A stretch of DNA of 64,000 bases from Acidobacteriota bacterium. GTDB taxonomy: Bacteria; Acidobacteriota; Terriglobia; UBA7540. Positions 46,850 to 56,829 of this stretch are shown piece by piece; the first letter of the stretch is position 1; the number at the start of each line of letters is the position of its first letter. A program made the translations under genes and the position numbers. The notes beneath the pieces are model-generated. The model saw nothing but the letters and a program-made list of their open reading frames with translations. It made no database searches and had not been told where the DNA came from. The stretch covers positions 1 through 64,000 of the forward strand of contig JAKCCV010000002.1 of NCBI GenBank assembly GCA_021838785.1, given 5' to 3'.

Positions 46850-49498
46850 ATGATTCATCCGTGGAAGCGGGGCCTCGCCCTCATCGTCGTCGCATGGATT
46901 TGCGCCGGGCCAGCTTTGGCGCCAACCCTCAGCCGAGCCTCCGGCCAACTGAAAACCTCGCCTCGCTCCGTCTTCCTACTTGACCGCGGCTGGATGTTCC
47001 ATCCCTTACGCAACTTCGAGCTTTGGCCGGCTGAGCCGCAGCTCACTCCGCAGCAGCTCAAGCAGTTGCACTGTCCTTGGCCTGGGGCCGGTTGGCAGCC
47101 CGTGCAGCTCCCTGACGATTACATCGTGCGCGGCCGCTTTTCGCGTCAGCCGAGCGCCGCCCTGCTGGCCGAGGGAGCCGAATGCTTGCCGGGCGGACGC
47201 GAGTGCCGCCCTCACGTTTCCGGAGGTGCTTTAGCCTCAGCTCAGCACCTCGCCTCGATGAAGCACCCGCCGCGTCATGGGCGCTCCGCTTATGGAGGAC
47301 ACGGCTATTTGTCCTTATACCCGGCCTGGTACCGTCGCGCGTTTTTTCTCCCCACCTCGGACCGTAACCGAACGGTGTGGTTGAACTTTGGCGGAGTGTA
47401 CCGCGACGCCGTGGTTTTCATCAACGGGCATCGCGTGGCGCAACATCCCAGCGGCTACACGGCCTTTCGGCTCAATGTGACACGCTGGGTTCGCTTCGGG
47501 CAGCAGAACGATGTTGCCGTTTTTGTGGATCCGCGATGGTTCGAGGGCTGGTGGTACGAAGGGGGAGGGATTTACCGGCACGTTCGCCTGATCGTGAGCG
47601 GCAAGCTCCATGTGGCCCCGTGGGGAACCTTTGTCATCGCCAATGTTCCCGGGCCCATCCACTACAGTTCAGCGGAGGGAGATCGGGCCACGGCGCGCCT
47701 CACGCTTCAAACGACGGCGCGCAACGATGAGCCACGCGGCCAACACTTCACTTTGGCGTCTCAGATTGTGGGCCCCGACGGCAACGTTGTCGCTTCAGCC
47801 ACAAGCCAGGAATTCCTGCCCGCCGGCCATGCCTCGACTTTTCAGCAGCGCGAGGTCGTCCGCCACGCCTGGTTGTGGTCGCTTGCTCATACCCATCTTT
47901 ACCGGCTGGTAACGACGCTGCGCGTGGGCCATAACGAGACGGACCGCAAGCTCACGACCTTCGGCATCCGAACGCTTCGCTTTGACCCGCAGCGTGGCTT
48001 CTTCCTCGACGGCAAGCACGTGGAAATTCGCGGCGTGGCCAATCATCAGGATTTTCCCGGCGTCGGCATTGGCGCTCCTGACAATCTCTGGGCCTGGCGC
48101 ATCGCCAAGCTCAAAGCCATGGGCGCGAACGCTTACCGATGCTCGCACAACCCGCTGGCCACAGCCTTCTATCGAGCCTGCGACCGCATGGGCATGTTGG
48201 TGATGGATGAAAACCGACACCTTGGCGACACGTACTATCCCAAGTCTGCCCGCGGCACACCTTATTCCAATCTCTCCGATCTGCAGGCCATGGTCCTGCA
48301 ACATCGCAATCATCCTTCCATCATCATGTGGTCCATGTGCAACGAGGAAGGGTTGCAACGGACGACCTATGGCGCCAAGATTTTTGCCGCCATGAAAGCC
48401 GCCGTCCGAAAGCTTGACCCTACCCGGCCGGTCACCAGCGCCATGAATGGCGGCTACACGCCCAACGGATTCCTTTCCGTCGAGGATATTTTCGGAATGA
48501 ACTACCACAACGCCGAGTTTGCCGCACTGCACCGCCAGTATCCTCATTTGATGATTTTTGGCAGCGAGGACGTCAACGCTTACAGCTCTCGCGGCACGTA
48601 TGAGTCGCATCGCTCGACGGCCCGCTGTTCCGCTTACGGTTTCGGCTACGGCCCGGGGCACAAGGCCGCCCGAGGATTTTTCTTCGGCCATGAGCCCTGG
48701 CTTTCCTGGGAGCCGGTTATCACCCATCCCTTTGTCGCCGGCGAATTTGTCTGGACAGGCTTCGATTATCGAGGCGAGCCAAATCCTTACAGTTGGCCGG
48801 CCGTCACCAGCCAAACCGGCTCGCTCGACCTGTGCGGCTTTCCCAAGCCGGTCTATTATTATTGGAAAGCATGGTGGGGAACCCAACCCTCGGTGTACTT
48901 TTTCCCCAGTTGGAATTTCCCCAAGGCGATGATCGGAAAGGAAATTTTAGTTCGAGCCTATTCAAATTGCGACCGCGTAAAACTCTCGCTCAATGGCAAA
49001 AGCCTCGGCGCCAAAACCATGCCGCGCTTCCAATATCTGGATTGGCACGTTCCCTACACCCCGGGCACACTGACCGCGCAGGGATATGACCACGGTCGGC
49101 TTGTAGCCACTTACACGGTGCGCACCGCGAGCCGCCCCGTCGCTCTGCGGCTGGCCTCGGAGGTCAGCCATCTGACGGCCGATGGCGAATCCATCGCTCC
49201 TATCCGCGTGGAAGTCACCGACGCGCGCGGCGACATCGTGCCCGCGGCCGACAATAGGATTCATTTCTCCGTCACGGGCGCGGGCACGCTGGCGGGTGTG
49301 GGCAATGGCAACCCTTCCAGCCACGAGCCCAATATCGCCAACTCCCGCCGCGCCTTTCGAGGTCTTTGCACGGTTTTGGTGAGAGCGGCCCGCCATCCCG
49401 GCGAGATTGAGATTGTCGCGCGGGCGGCCGGGCTGGCTTCGGCGCGTCTGGTCCTTCGCACCCAGGCCCGCGGCTACGCGAGCGAAAGCCATCCGTAA
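46850..49498 (+). CDS. GH2 beta-galactosidase with C-terminal DUF4982/Ig-like domains
   Basis: A large exported glycosidase of 882 residues. The signal (GLALIVVAWICAGPALAPTLSRA) precedes the sugar-binding domain (VWLNFGGVYRDAVVFINGHRV, WYEGGGIYRHVRL) and the Ig-like domain. The TIM barrel has acid/base Glu499 in WSMCNEEGLQ and nucleophile Glu573 in IFGSEDVNAYS. C-terminal parts look like DUF4982 (RVKLSLNGKSLGAKTMPRF) and an invasin-like Ig domain (PIRVEVTDARGDIVPAADN). This layout is typical of beta-galactosidases from polysaccharide loci. GGAGAA lies before the ATG at 46850; an ATG at 46814 is in frame but lacks one. It runs with the GH27 gene, so together they could strip alpha- and beta-galactosyl groups. 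Confidence 0.92.
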   Translation: MIHPWKRGLALIVVAWICAGPALAPTLSRASGQLKTSPRSVFLLDRGWMFHPLRNFELWPAEPQLTPQQLKQLHCPWPGAGWQPVQLPDDYIVRGRFSRQPSAALLAEGAECLPGGRECRPHVSGGALASAQHLASMKHPPRHGRSAYGGHGYLSLYPAWYRRAFFLPTSDRNRTVWLNFGGVYRDAVVFINGHRVAQHPSGYTAFRLNVTRWVRFGQQNDVAVFVDPRWFEGWWYEGGGIYRHVRLIVSGKLHVAPWGTFVIANVPGPIHYSSAEGDRATARLTLQTTARNDEPRGQHFTLASQIVGPDGNVVASATSQEFLPAGHASTFQQREVVRHAWLWSLAHTHLYRLVTTLRVGHNETDRKLTTFGIRTLRFDPQRGFFLDGKHVEIRGVANHQDFPGVGIGAPDNLWAWRIAKLKAMGANAYRCSHNPLATAFYRACDRMGMLVMDENRHLGDTYYPKSARGTPYSNLSDLQAMVLQHRNHPSIIMWSMCNEEGLQRTTYGAKIFAAMKAAVRKLDPTRPVTSAMNGGYTPNGFLSVEDIFGMNYHNAEFAALHRQYPHLMIFGSEDVNAYSSRGTYESHRSTARCSAYGFGYGPGHKAARGFFFGHEPWLSWEPVITHPFVAGEFVWTGFDYRGEPNPYSWPAVTSQTGSLDLCGFPKPVYYYWKAWWGTQPSVYFFPSWNFPKAMIGKEILVRAYSNCDRVKLSLNGKSLGAKTMPRFQYLDWHVPYTPGTLTAQGYDHGRLVATYTVRTASRPVALRLASEVSHLTADGESIAPIRVEVTDARGDIVPAADNRIHFSVTGAGTLAGVGNGNPSSHEPNIANSRRAFRGLCTVLVRAARHPGEIEIVARAAGLASARLVLRTQARGYASESHP

Positions 49499-49550
49499 CC
49501 CGCGCCGCCGGACACAATTTTGATTTGACCCTTCCGAAAGGACTTCGCCC

Positions 49551-50711
49551 ATGCCTCATAAATTTTATCGCGTCGTGCTCACGGCGCTGTTGCTCACGCT
49601 GGCAGCCACTGCCCAGGCCAAAGAGCCGATGCTGGCCCGCACCCCACCCATGGGTTGGGATAGCTGGAATCATTTCCATCTCAACATCAATGAAGCCATC
49701 ATTCGCGCTCAAGCCAAAGCCATGGTAACCAGCGGCATGAAGGCCGCCGGTTACCAATATGTCATCATTGATGGCGGCTGGGAGGGTTACCACAACGCCC
49801 AAGGCGTGTTTCGCCCCGACATCCTCAAGTTTCCCCACATGAAGGCGCTGTGCGATTACATTCACAGCTTGGGCCTAAAGGTCGGCATTCACGACAGTCC
49901 CGGACCAGTCACCTGCGCCGGGCGCGCCGCCAGTTACGGCCATGAGCGACAAGATGCCGAAACCTTCGCGCGTTGGGGCATTGATTACGTCAAGTACGAT
50001 TGGTGCAGCGGCAGCCTGGTCTATAAGCCCGACCAAATGAAGGCCGCTTATGCCAAATTTCACCGCGATTTGCTGCGCACCGGACGGCCCATCCTTTATA
50101 GCCTTTGCCAATACGGCATGCAGGACGTCTGGAAGTGGGGCGCCGCCGTCGGCGGCAACATGTGGCGCACCACCGGCGATATCAGCGACAATTACTATCG
50201 CATGGCCTACATCGGCTTTGAGCAGAACGGGCTTCAAAAGTACGCCGGGCCCGGCCATTGGAACGACCCGGATATGCTCGAAATTGGTAACGGCGGCATG
50301 ACCAATGAAGAATACCGCACCCAAATGAGCCTTTGGTGCATTCTGGCCGCGCCCTTGATCGCCGGCAACGATTTGACCCATATGAGCCCCCAAACCCTCG
50401 CCATCCTCACCAATCGCGAGGTGATTGCCGTGGATCAGGACCCGGCCGGCATCCAAGGCCATCGCGTCTGGCAAGAAGGGCCGCTCGAAATTTGGATGAA
50501 GCCGCTCGCCAATGGCAGCCGGGCTGTCGGGTTGTTCAATCGAGAAGAACATGCCATGACCATGACCCTTCGTTTCAAAGACATCGGCCTGTCGGGGCCG
50601 GTAAAGCTGCGCGATCTCTGGAAGCATCAAAATCTCGGCACGTTCACGGCGCGCTATACCACTCGCGTGCCCAAGCACGGCGTCGTCATGCTCCGCGCTT
50701 GGCCGCGATAA
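49551..50711 (+). CDS. GH27 alpha-galactosidase
   Basis: A retaining exo-glycosidase of 386 residues removing terminal alpha-galactose, secreted by a classical signal (VVLTALLLTLAATAQA). Family landmarks are the opening ARTPPMGWDSWNHFHLNI and VIIDGGWEG. The nucleophile Asp150 lies in YVKYDWC, the acid/base Asp210 in WRTTGDISD, and GHWNDPDMLEIGNGG binds the sugar. A beta-sandwich ends the protein. Some GH27 members are beta-L-arabinopyranosidases, so arabinose cannot be excluded; the substrate loop GIHDSPGPVTCAG is close to galactosidases. AAAGGA is about twelve bases upstream of the ATG. It follows the GH2 gene by 52 bases in the same operon. Confidence 0.92.
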   Translation: MPHKFYRVVLTALLLTLAATAQAKEPMLARTPPMGWDSWNHFHLNINEAIIRAQAKAMVTSGMKAAGYQYVIIDGGWEGYHNAQGVFRPDILKFPHMKALCDYIHSLGLKVGIHDSPGPVTCAGRAASYGHERQDAETFARWGIDYVKYDWCSGSLVYKPDQMKAAYAKFHRDLLRTGRPILYSLCQYGMQDVWKWGAAVGGNMWRTTGDISDNYYRMAYIGFEQNGLQKYAGPGHWNDPDMLEIGNGGMTNEEYRTQMSLWCILAAPLIAGNDLTHMSPQTLAILTNREVIAVDQDPAGIQGHRVWQEGPLEIWMKPLANGSRAVGLFNREEHAMTMTLRFKDIGLSGPVKLRDLWKHQNLGTFTARYTTRVPKHGVVMLRAWPR

Positions 50712-50772
50712 AATTCCGAACATTGGGGCACGCAGCCACGCGCCGACTCGGTCACGCGGCTGAATGCTCGCA

Positions 50773-50825
50773 AGATATCAGATATTATTATTTCGCTTGA
50801 CAAGCTGTACGGCAAGCGATAGAAG
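50773..50825 (+). promoter_or_regulatory. Shared operator copy 3 and promoter of the third glycan-locus TonB gene
   Basis: AGATATCAGATATT at 50773-50786 (centre 50780) matches copies 1 and 2 in the TATC-W-GATA core. TTGACA at 50797-50802 and TAGAAG at 50820-50825 (17-base spacer) follow. The operator centre is 17 bases before the -35, against 16 in copy 1 and 24 in copy 2. Confidence 0.7.
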
Positions 50826-50901
50826 AATATTGCTGATCATCTTACTTCGCTTTTCTTGGCGTCAGGGCTTTGGGTGTTGATAGTCATCCAGGAGGATACC
50901 C

Positions 50902-53900
50902 GTGTCAAATCACATGCCATTGAGGGCCGCCCGCCTCGTGGGGGCGGGCTTGTTGTGTTTCTTTTTGTTCAGCGGTCTCGCACGCGCCCAGGAGTTCCGT
51001 GCCACGTTGTCCGGCCAGGTGACCGATCCATCCGGCGCCGTCATCCCCAACGCGGCGATTACTGCGGTGAAGAATGATACCCATCAAACCTACACGGCGC
51101 GCACAGACAACTCGGGCGTCTATGTGATTCCGTACATGTTGCCCGGCATCTACACCGTCACCGTGAGCGCCAAAGGATTCAGAACGGGCGTGCAAGAGAA
51201 GGTCCTTTTGCAGGCCGCGCAGAAATACGGGCTGAACTTTAGGCTCCAAGTCGGCATGGCCCGGCAGGAAGTCACGGTGAGCACGGCCCCGCCGCTCATC
51301 AATACCGCGAGCGGCTCCAGCGCCAACATGCTGACGGGTCGCGAAATCGAAAACATCCCCCTCAATGGGCGTCAAATTTACATGCTGATCGGCACCACGC
51401 CCGGCTCGCAATTTCTTCAGACTCAGTTTGGCGCGTCCGGTTACTCGGGCACCCGCGGCTGGGACGTCTCGAACAATTACTCGCTGGGGGGTGGCGTTCA
51501 AGGCTACAACATGTTCACGCTGAACGGCACCAACATCACGATGATGGGCGGGTTTGGCGAGGAAGGCAGTTGGATGGTGGCCCCGAACGCCGACGCTGTG
51601 CAAGAAGTCAACATCCAGAGCAATACCTACGACGCCCGTTACGGCTACACGATGGGTGGCACGGTGAATATCGTCACCAAATCCGGCACCAACCAATACC
51701 ACGGCGACCTTTACGAATATCTTGAAAACGGCTCCCTGAACGCCAATAATTTTGAGAATAACTACGGTGGCATTCCGAGGGGAAACACCATCCAGCACCA
51801 ATACGGCGGCACCTTCGGCGGGCCGATCAAGCACAATAAGATCTTTTTCTTTGGGAGTTTTGAAGGTTATTGGGAAGACATTCCCTTCACCACGCTCACC
51901 AGCGTTCCGCCGGCGTATCTGCATCCGCAGGCTGGGCAGGGCGTCAACTTTACCCAAACCGGATACACCATCTACGATCCTCTCACGACGGTCTGCAAGG
52001 CGGCGGGCGGGACGCTCGGCAACTGCAAAGGCAACAACTACGCCCGCACCGAATTTCCCAATGACACTATCCCTGCCAATCGCATTGACCCCGCGGCCGC
52101 GGCCTTGCTCAATCTCTTTCCCATGCCCAACATCAACACCACTTCCATCGTGGACAATTACATCGCCACCACCCCGGACGAATACCGTTATTGGCAACCG
52201 ATGGTTCGCGTGGACTACACTACCAGCGACCGCACCCGCTGGTACACCGTGTTTGAATGGCAACGGGGCCACGAGTTCCGCGATTCGAGCGGCTTCACGG
52301 GGCCGGCGGAAACCGGCGACATCCACACGTTTCGGGAGAACGTCGTGGCCAGCCAAGACATGACGCACACCTTCTCGCCGAGCCTGGTAGGGGATTTCAA
52401 GCTCTCCTTCACCCGCTTCAACTCGCGATTTCCGAACGGTCCGCTTTCCACGCCAACCCCTAGCTCCATCGGACTTCACATGCCGGATGTTCCCACAGCC
52501 TTCAAAGACCTGCTGCCCCAAATCAGCTTTGGCGAGCTTTATCCCGGAATCATCGGCAACACGGTGAGCACGCAGATGAATCAGACGATGGTGCTCGATG
52601 TGGACTTCACCAAGATTCACGGCGCGCAGAGCTTCGAGTTTGGAGGGGAAATTGGCCGTTGGAATTTCGCTAATCCGTTCGACGTGGGGCATCCGAACGG
52701 AACCTTTTCCTTCGGCACTCAGCCAACCCAATACAATCCAATGCGTAGAGATGCTCTGCCCGGTATCACTGACGGCAACGTCATCGCCTCCCTGCTGCTC
52801 GGCTACCCGACCGGCGGCGGCGTGGATTGGCAGCACACGGTGTATGAAACCATCCCTGAGTACGCCATCTACGGCCAAGACAACTGGCGGGTCAACCATC
52901 GCCTCACCTTGAATATCGGCTTGCGTTACGACGTGGTAGGTGGCGTGGTGGACCGCTTCAACGGGCTCAACCGCGGGATGTGCCTAAGTTGCGTCAACCC
53001 TATTACTAACAGCTCGACGTACCAATCCAACATCTCCAACTCCAAGAATCTGTCGGCTTGGCAGGCGGCCACGGCGGCGATTTATGCCGCCGCCGGCTCG
53101 ACCGCCGGACCCTCCATCCATCCCGGCACGGTTCATGGCGGGATCCAGTTTACCGGCGCTTATGGCCAGCCGCGCAATGCCTACAACATTGACTGGAGCA
53201 ACCTCGCGCCGCGCCTCGGCTTTGCTTACGAAATTGATCCGAAGACCGTGCTTCGTGGTGGATGGGGCTGGGAATTCGGTTACGGCATCGAAGGCGGCAC
53301 ACGTTCGGGTTTCAGCATCACTACCCCCTACATCAACTCCCTCAATGGCGGCGTAACGCCCAGCGACTATTTCTTGACAGGAACTCCCTATCCCAACGGG
53401 GTGATCAAACCCGTCGGGTCTTCCCTGGGGCTTGAGACCAATCTCGGCAATTCGCAAAGTCTCGACTTCCCGCAGAGAAAAATCCCTCGTGCGACGGTCA
53501 TGTCCATCGGCATTCAGCGCCAACTACCCTGGCATACGGTGTTGAGCGTCAAGTACGCGGGCAATTACGCGCGCGCCCTGCGCACGCAAGGCGTCTTCGA
53601 ATGGGTCAACGGTGTTCTTCCCTTGGAATGGGGTTATCCGGACTTGCAGCAAAATCACTATGATTCTACCCTGGCGAGCGAGCTAAACGCCCGCGTTCCC
53701 AACCCCTACTATGGCGTGGTGCCTTCCAACAGCAGCTTGGGCTCATCCCCAACGGTGAGGGCTGCCAACTTGTTGGTCCCGCTCAATCAATTCGGGTTGG
53801 TTGGCGATTACACCGATCCTTATGGCAAGAGCTGGTACGACTCGCTACAAGTGAAATTGGATAAGCGGCTCTATGGGGCCCGCCGAGGCCTCAGCTATCA

Positions 53901-54564
53901 GCTCGCCTACACCTACTCCAAAAACATGGCGCTCACTAGCTATCGCAACGGCTGGCCCTGGCAGGACCCGCATCCCATCTATAATCCGATCGGCTACGAC
54001 CGCACGAACATCTTCACGTTGGCCGGTGAATGGGACCTCCCGATGGGGCGAGGTGCCAAGTACATCTTTTCCAATCCTTCGCGACTGTGGGGCGGCGTCA
54101 TCAACAACTGGCGTTTAGACTGGATTTTCTCCGACGAATCCGGCACGCCCGTGGGTGTTCCCAACGTTTGGTATGTGGGCCACCACGGCTTTGTTCCGAC
54201 CGGCGGGCCTACGTTCTCCCAATGGATTTACAACTGCAACGGGATTCCCAAAGATTGCTATACGCCCATCCCCACGTTCGGCCAAGGCAACCAGCCCGAC
54301 CGCATCGGCTATCTTCGCAACCCTTACATTCCCAATCTCGACCTCTCGCTCCAGAAGGATTTCACCCTGACGGAGTCCAAGCGGCTTCAGTTCCGCGCCG
54401 ATGCCTTTAACCTGATGAACACGCCACTCTTTCCGGGGCCAAATGAGAACACCAGCCAACCGCCTAAAGAGGTCAACGGGCGATGGCAGGGGTTTGGAAC
54501 CGTCAACCTTTTCCAGCAAAACTTTCCCAGGATCATTCAGCTTTCGCTGAAGCTGTTTTTCTGA
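50902..54564 (+). CDS. Oar-type TonB-dependent receptor, glycan locus copy 3
   Basis: The largest receptor here, 1220 residues. The signal is LVGAGLLCFFLFSGLARAQ. The carboxypeptidase-regulatory-like domain reads ATLSGQVTDPSGAVIPNAAI and GVYVIPYMLPGIYTVTV; the plug has IENIPLNGRQIYMLIGTTPG, FTLNGTNITMMGG and VNIVTKSGTNQYHGDLYEYL; the barrel ends IIQLSLKLFF. The start is GTG at 50902 with AGGAGG six bases upstream. It has its own promoter carrying the shared operator and no gene follows it in the run, so it probably acts with the GH2/GH27 enzymes encoded just upstream. Ligand unknown. Confidence 0.93.
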   Translation: MSNHMPLRAARLVGAGLLCFFLFSGLARAQEFRATLSGQVTDPSGAVIPNAAITAVKNDTHQTYTARTDNSGVYVIPYMLPGIYTVTVSAKGFRTGVQEKVLLQAAQKYGLNFRLQVGMARQEVTVSTAPPLINTASGSSANMLTGREIENIPLNGRQIYMLIGTTPGSQFLQTQFGASGYSGTRGWDVSNNYSLGGGVQGYNMFTLNGTNITMMGGFGEEGSWMVAPNADAVQEVNIQSNTYDARYGYTMGGTVNIVTKSGTNQYHGDLYEYLENGSLNANNFENNYGGIPRGNTIQHQYGGTFGGPIKHNKIFFFGSFEGYWEDIPFTTLTSVPPAYLHPQAGQGVNFTQTGYTIYDPLTTVCKAAGGTLGNCKGNNYARTEFPNDTIPANRIDPAAAALLNLFPMPNINTTSIVDNYIATTPDEYRYWQPMVRVDYTTSDRTRWYTVFEWQRGHEFRDSSGFTGPAETGDIHTFRENVVASQDMTHTFSPSLVGDFKLSFTRFNSRFPNGPLSTPTPSSIGLHMPDVPTAFKDLLPQISFGELYPGIIGNTVSTQMNQTMVLDVDFTKIHGAQSFEFGGEIGRWNFANPFDVGHPNGTFSFGTQPTQYNPMRRDALPGITDGNVIASLLLGYPTGGGVDWQHTVYETIPEYAIYGQDNWRVNHRLTLNIGLRYDVVGGVVDRFNGLNRGMCLSCVNPITNSSTYQSNISNSKNLSAWQAATAAIYAAAGSTAGPSIHPGTVHGGIQFTGAYGQPRNAYNIDWSNLAPRLGFAYEIDPKTVLRGGWGWEFGYGIEGGTRSGFSITTPYINSLNGGVTPSDYFLTGTPYPNGVIKPVGSSLGLETNLGNSQSLDFPQRKIPRATVMSIGIQRQLPWHTVLSVKYAGNYARALRTQGVFEWVNGVLPLEWGYPDLQQNHYDSTLASELNARVPNPYYGVVPSNSSLGSSPTVRAANLLVPLNQFGLVGDYTDPYGKSWYDSLQVKLDKRLYGARRGLSYQLAYTYSKNMALTSYRNGWPWQDPHPIYNPIGYDRTNIFTLAGEWDLPMGRGAKYIFSNPSRLWGGVINNWRLDWIFSDESGTPVGVPNVWYVGHHGFVPTGGPTFSQWIYNCNGIPKDCYTPIPTFGQGNQPDRIGYLRNPYIPNLDLSLQKDFTLTESKRLQFRADAFNLMNTPLFPGPNENTSQPPKEVNGRWQGFGTVNLFQQNFPRIIQLSLKLFF

Positions 54565-54721
54565 CGCAACCACCGGGGGACTCGACCCGGCAACATGCCT
54601 CTTCGGATCGGAGTGGCGCCGCGCTCCGACCCGTAGGCGTGTCGCTATCCGACAACCCCTGGAGGCGACCCCTGGCACGGCGGGCAGGTTTCGGCTACAT
54701 TAGAAGTTCAGGAGGGTGAGC

Positions 54722-55195
54722 ATGGAAAAGGCGACTTTCGCTGCAGGGTGCTTTTGGGGCGTGGAAGCGGCATTCCGGCAAGTGCCGGGGGTCGTCGCGA
54801 CGGCCGTGGGCTTTATGGGCGGCACACTGGCCAATCCGAGTTATCGCGACGTCTGCACCGACCGGACCGGCCACGCAGAGGTGGTTCAGGTGGATTTCGA
54901 TCCCAACAAAGTTTCCTACGAGGCGCTGCTCGACACCTTTTGGAAAATGCACGACCCCACCCAGTTGAACCGGCAAGGCCCCGACGTCGGCACGCAATAC
55001 CGCTCGGTGATTTTCTATCACAACCCGGCTCAAGAGGCCGCCGCCCGCGCCTCGAAGGAAAAACTCGAGAAATCGGGTGCATTTCAGCGGCCCATTGTCA
55101 CCCAGATTGCTCCCGCTGCGGAATTCTGGCGCGCCGAGGATTATCACCAGCAATACCTTGAAAAGCGCGGTCTCGCCTCCTGCCATTTGCCGTGA
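54722..55195 (+). CDS. msrA: Peptide-methionine (S)-S-oxide reductase MsrA
   Basis: Repairs oxidised methionine in proteins using thioredoxin; 157 residues, a compact single-domain member, cytoplasmic. The catalytic Cys10 lies in [11 protein letters not shown], followed by GFMGGT (usually GYMGG), [15 protein letters not shown] and [20 protein letters not shown], which hold the sulfoxide pocket. The C-terminal Cys in LASCHLP may be the resolving residue. AGGAGG lies six bases before the ATG at 54722; the in-frame GTG at 54716 overlaps that site and is rejected. It is a stand-alone gene downstream of the glycan locus. Confidence 0.94.
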   Translation: MEKATFAAGCFWGVEAAFRQVPGVVATAVGFMGGTLANPSYRDVCTDRTGHAEVVQVDFDPNKVSYEALLDTFWKMHDPTQLNRQGPDVGTQYRSVIFYHNPAQEAAARASKEKLEKSGAFQRPIVTQIAPAAEFWRAEDYHQQYLEKRGLASCHLP

Positions 55196-55350
55196 TGTCT
55201 CCGTCGCCGAATCGTTGCGGCGCGGGTTTATGAGGCGTTTTTCGCTGGCCGACCCCGGCAGCCCAAATCCTGCCTTGCCGTCCGCCGACGATGGCACATA
55301 GCCGCGAGGGTCTCTTTTCCCTCGCGGGCTTCTCGCGCGTTTCTTCGCCA

Positions 55351-55566
55351 ATGAAACCCGAACCCCGCCCATCCTCCGATCCCGTCGCCGGCCTCTGCGC
55401 CGAGTGCGCTCACGCCCGCCGCATCGAGTCCCACCGCCGTTCCGTCTTTTATCTGTGCTGCCGCTCGATGAGCGATCCCAGCTTTGCCAAATATCCCCGC
55501 CTGCCGGTCCTGGCGTGCTCCGGCTTTGAGCCGCCCGCTTTGCCATCCTTCACGAACGACCACTGA
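55351..55566 (+). CDS. Small cysteine-containing protein, unknown (71 aa)
   Basis: I do not know the function. The chain has two Cys pairs in the layout of a small metal-binding or ribbon fold: GLCAECAHARRIESHR, then FYLCCRSMSDPSF, with a further Cys in LPVLACSGFEPP. The run YPRLPVLACSGFEP is the kind of ending seen in small acidobacterial hypothetical proteins. The ATG at 55351 has no ribosome site; an in-frame ATG at 55291 would add 20 non-conserved residues. It sits between msrA and the convergent permease gene. Confidence 0.6.
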   Translation: MKPEPRPSSDPVAGLCAECAHARRIESHRRSVFYLCCRSMSDPSFAKYPRLPVLACSGFEPPALPSFTNDH

Positions 55567-55581
55567 ATTCCCCGTGCCGTT

Positions 55582-56829
55582 TCACTTGATCCACCACAAC
55601 CACACCGAACCCATCACCAGCGTCAACACGGTGACCGGCAATCCAACTCGAAAATAATCGCCAAAGCTAATCTCCTCGACGTCGCGCGACCGCTCCACCA
55701 CAATAATGTTCGCCACCGAGCCAGTGATGGTCAGATTGCCGGCCAAGGTGCTGGCCATCGCCAGCACCAGCCATCCCAGGTGGGGGTTGGCGAATTGTGG
55801 CACCATGGATTTGAGCAGCATCACCGCCGGCACGTTGCTGACGATATTCGAGAGCACCGCCGTCACCACGGTAAAGACTCCGGCGCTCTGAATGCCGAGC
55901 GGTCTTGCAAAGTGGAGGAGGTCGTCGGTAATTCCGGCATTCTGCGCGCCTTGAATAATGACGAAGAGCCCGGCAAAGAATACGAGCAATCCCCAATCCA
56001 CTTCTTCATAGACCTGTCGCGGCTCGCGCGTCCGGGTAATCAGCATCATGGCCGCGCCGAAGGCCGCCATCATCGCCGGCGGAACGCCCGCCAAAAAACC
56101 GACGAGCACCATCAAAATGACGATGCCGGGTTTAATTAGCCGAACCGGCTCCCTGGCTTCGACGCTGCCCGCCTCAACCTTCGGCGAATGAGTCGGCTCG
56201 GTTGTTGGAAAAGCTTTTGACAAAATTAGCCAATCCAGAAACAGCCCCGCCAGCGCCACCGGCCCCAGGTGCGCGAGAAAAACCAGATAGCCGATGCCCG
56301 AGTACGAACCAATTAGCATGTTCTGCGGGTTGCCGGTGATTGTCGCCACGCTGCCGATGTTCGAGGCCGTCGCCACGGCCAGCAGGTAGGGCAAAGGTTT
56401 GACGCCCATGCGGCGCGTCGCCGTGAGCACAAACGGAACCATCGCCAGGCAGATGATGTCATTCACGAAAAAGGCCGAAAGCACGCCGCTTAAAAAGATC
56501 ACCGTGGGCAGCAAATGCCGCGGCCGCAGGTGCTCCACCACCCAGCGCGTGATGCCGTCGAAAAATCCCGCCAGGTGCAGCGTGGCGACGATCAGCATCA
56601 TGGAGAACAGCAGCACGATGGTCTTGAAGTCAATCGCGCTCAGCGCCGCGTCCGGCCGCACGATGCCGAACGCCACCATCAGCACCGCGCCAATGATGGC
56701 CGCCCCCGGCCGGTCAATTTTCATTCCGGGGAATTTGCCGACGGCAAAAACAAAATAGCAGGTGAGAAAGATGGAGAATGCCGCAAAGAGTTTCAACTCG
56801 CCGAGCGTGAAAACAGGAAGGTGGCTCAT
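55582..56829 (-). CDS. SLC13/ArsB-like anion permease
   Basis: An inner-membrane ion-transporter-superfamily protein of 415 residues with about eleven hydrophobic helices. Landmarks are ATLHLAGFFDGITRWV, SGVLSAFFVNDIICLAMVPF and the repeat-hairpin motifs ATASNIGSVATITGNPQN and ASTLAGNLTITGSVANIIV, which belong to the SLC13/ArsB/NhaD fold. Substrates in this group are arsenite, sodium, sulfate or dicarboxylates; none can be chosen. No ars or sulfate gene lies nearby. Its first 80 codons and upstream 4 bases recur almost exactly at 58649-58893. Confidence 0.88.
   Translation of the reverse strand: MSHLPVFTLGELKLFAAFSIFLTCYFVFAVGKFPGMKIDRPGAAIIGAVLMVAFGIVRPDAALSAIDFKTIVLLFSMMLIVATLHLAGFFDGITRWVVEHLRPRHLLPTVIFLSGVLSAFFVNDIICLAMVPFVLTATRRMGVKPLPYLLAVATASNIGSVATITGNPQNMLIGSYSGIGYLVFLAHLGPVALAGLFLDWLILSKAFPTTEPTHSPKVEAGSVEAREPVRLIKPGIVILMVLVGFLAGVPPAMMAAFGAAMMLITRTREPRQVYEEVDWGLLVFFAGLFVIIQGAQNAGITDDLLHFARPLGIQSAGVFTVVTAVLSNIVSNVPAVMLLKSMVPQFANPHLGWLVLAMASTLAGNLTITGSVANIIVVERSRDVEEISFGDYFRVGLPVTVLTLVMGSVWLWWIK

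Noticed and set aside
47795-48886. 363-codon frame antisense to the GH2 gene
   Set aside because: Opposite-strand shadow of a gene with catalytic residues in place; no ribosome site or recognisable domain.
50905-52899. 664-codon open frame antisense to the third TonB receptor
   Set aside because: A mirror frame of a GC-rich coding sequence; composition rich in Arg, Val and Gly, no signal or family, while the plus-strand frame is a clear receptor.
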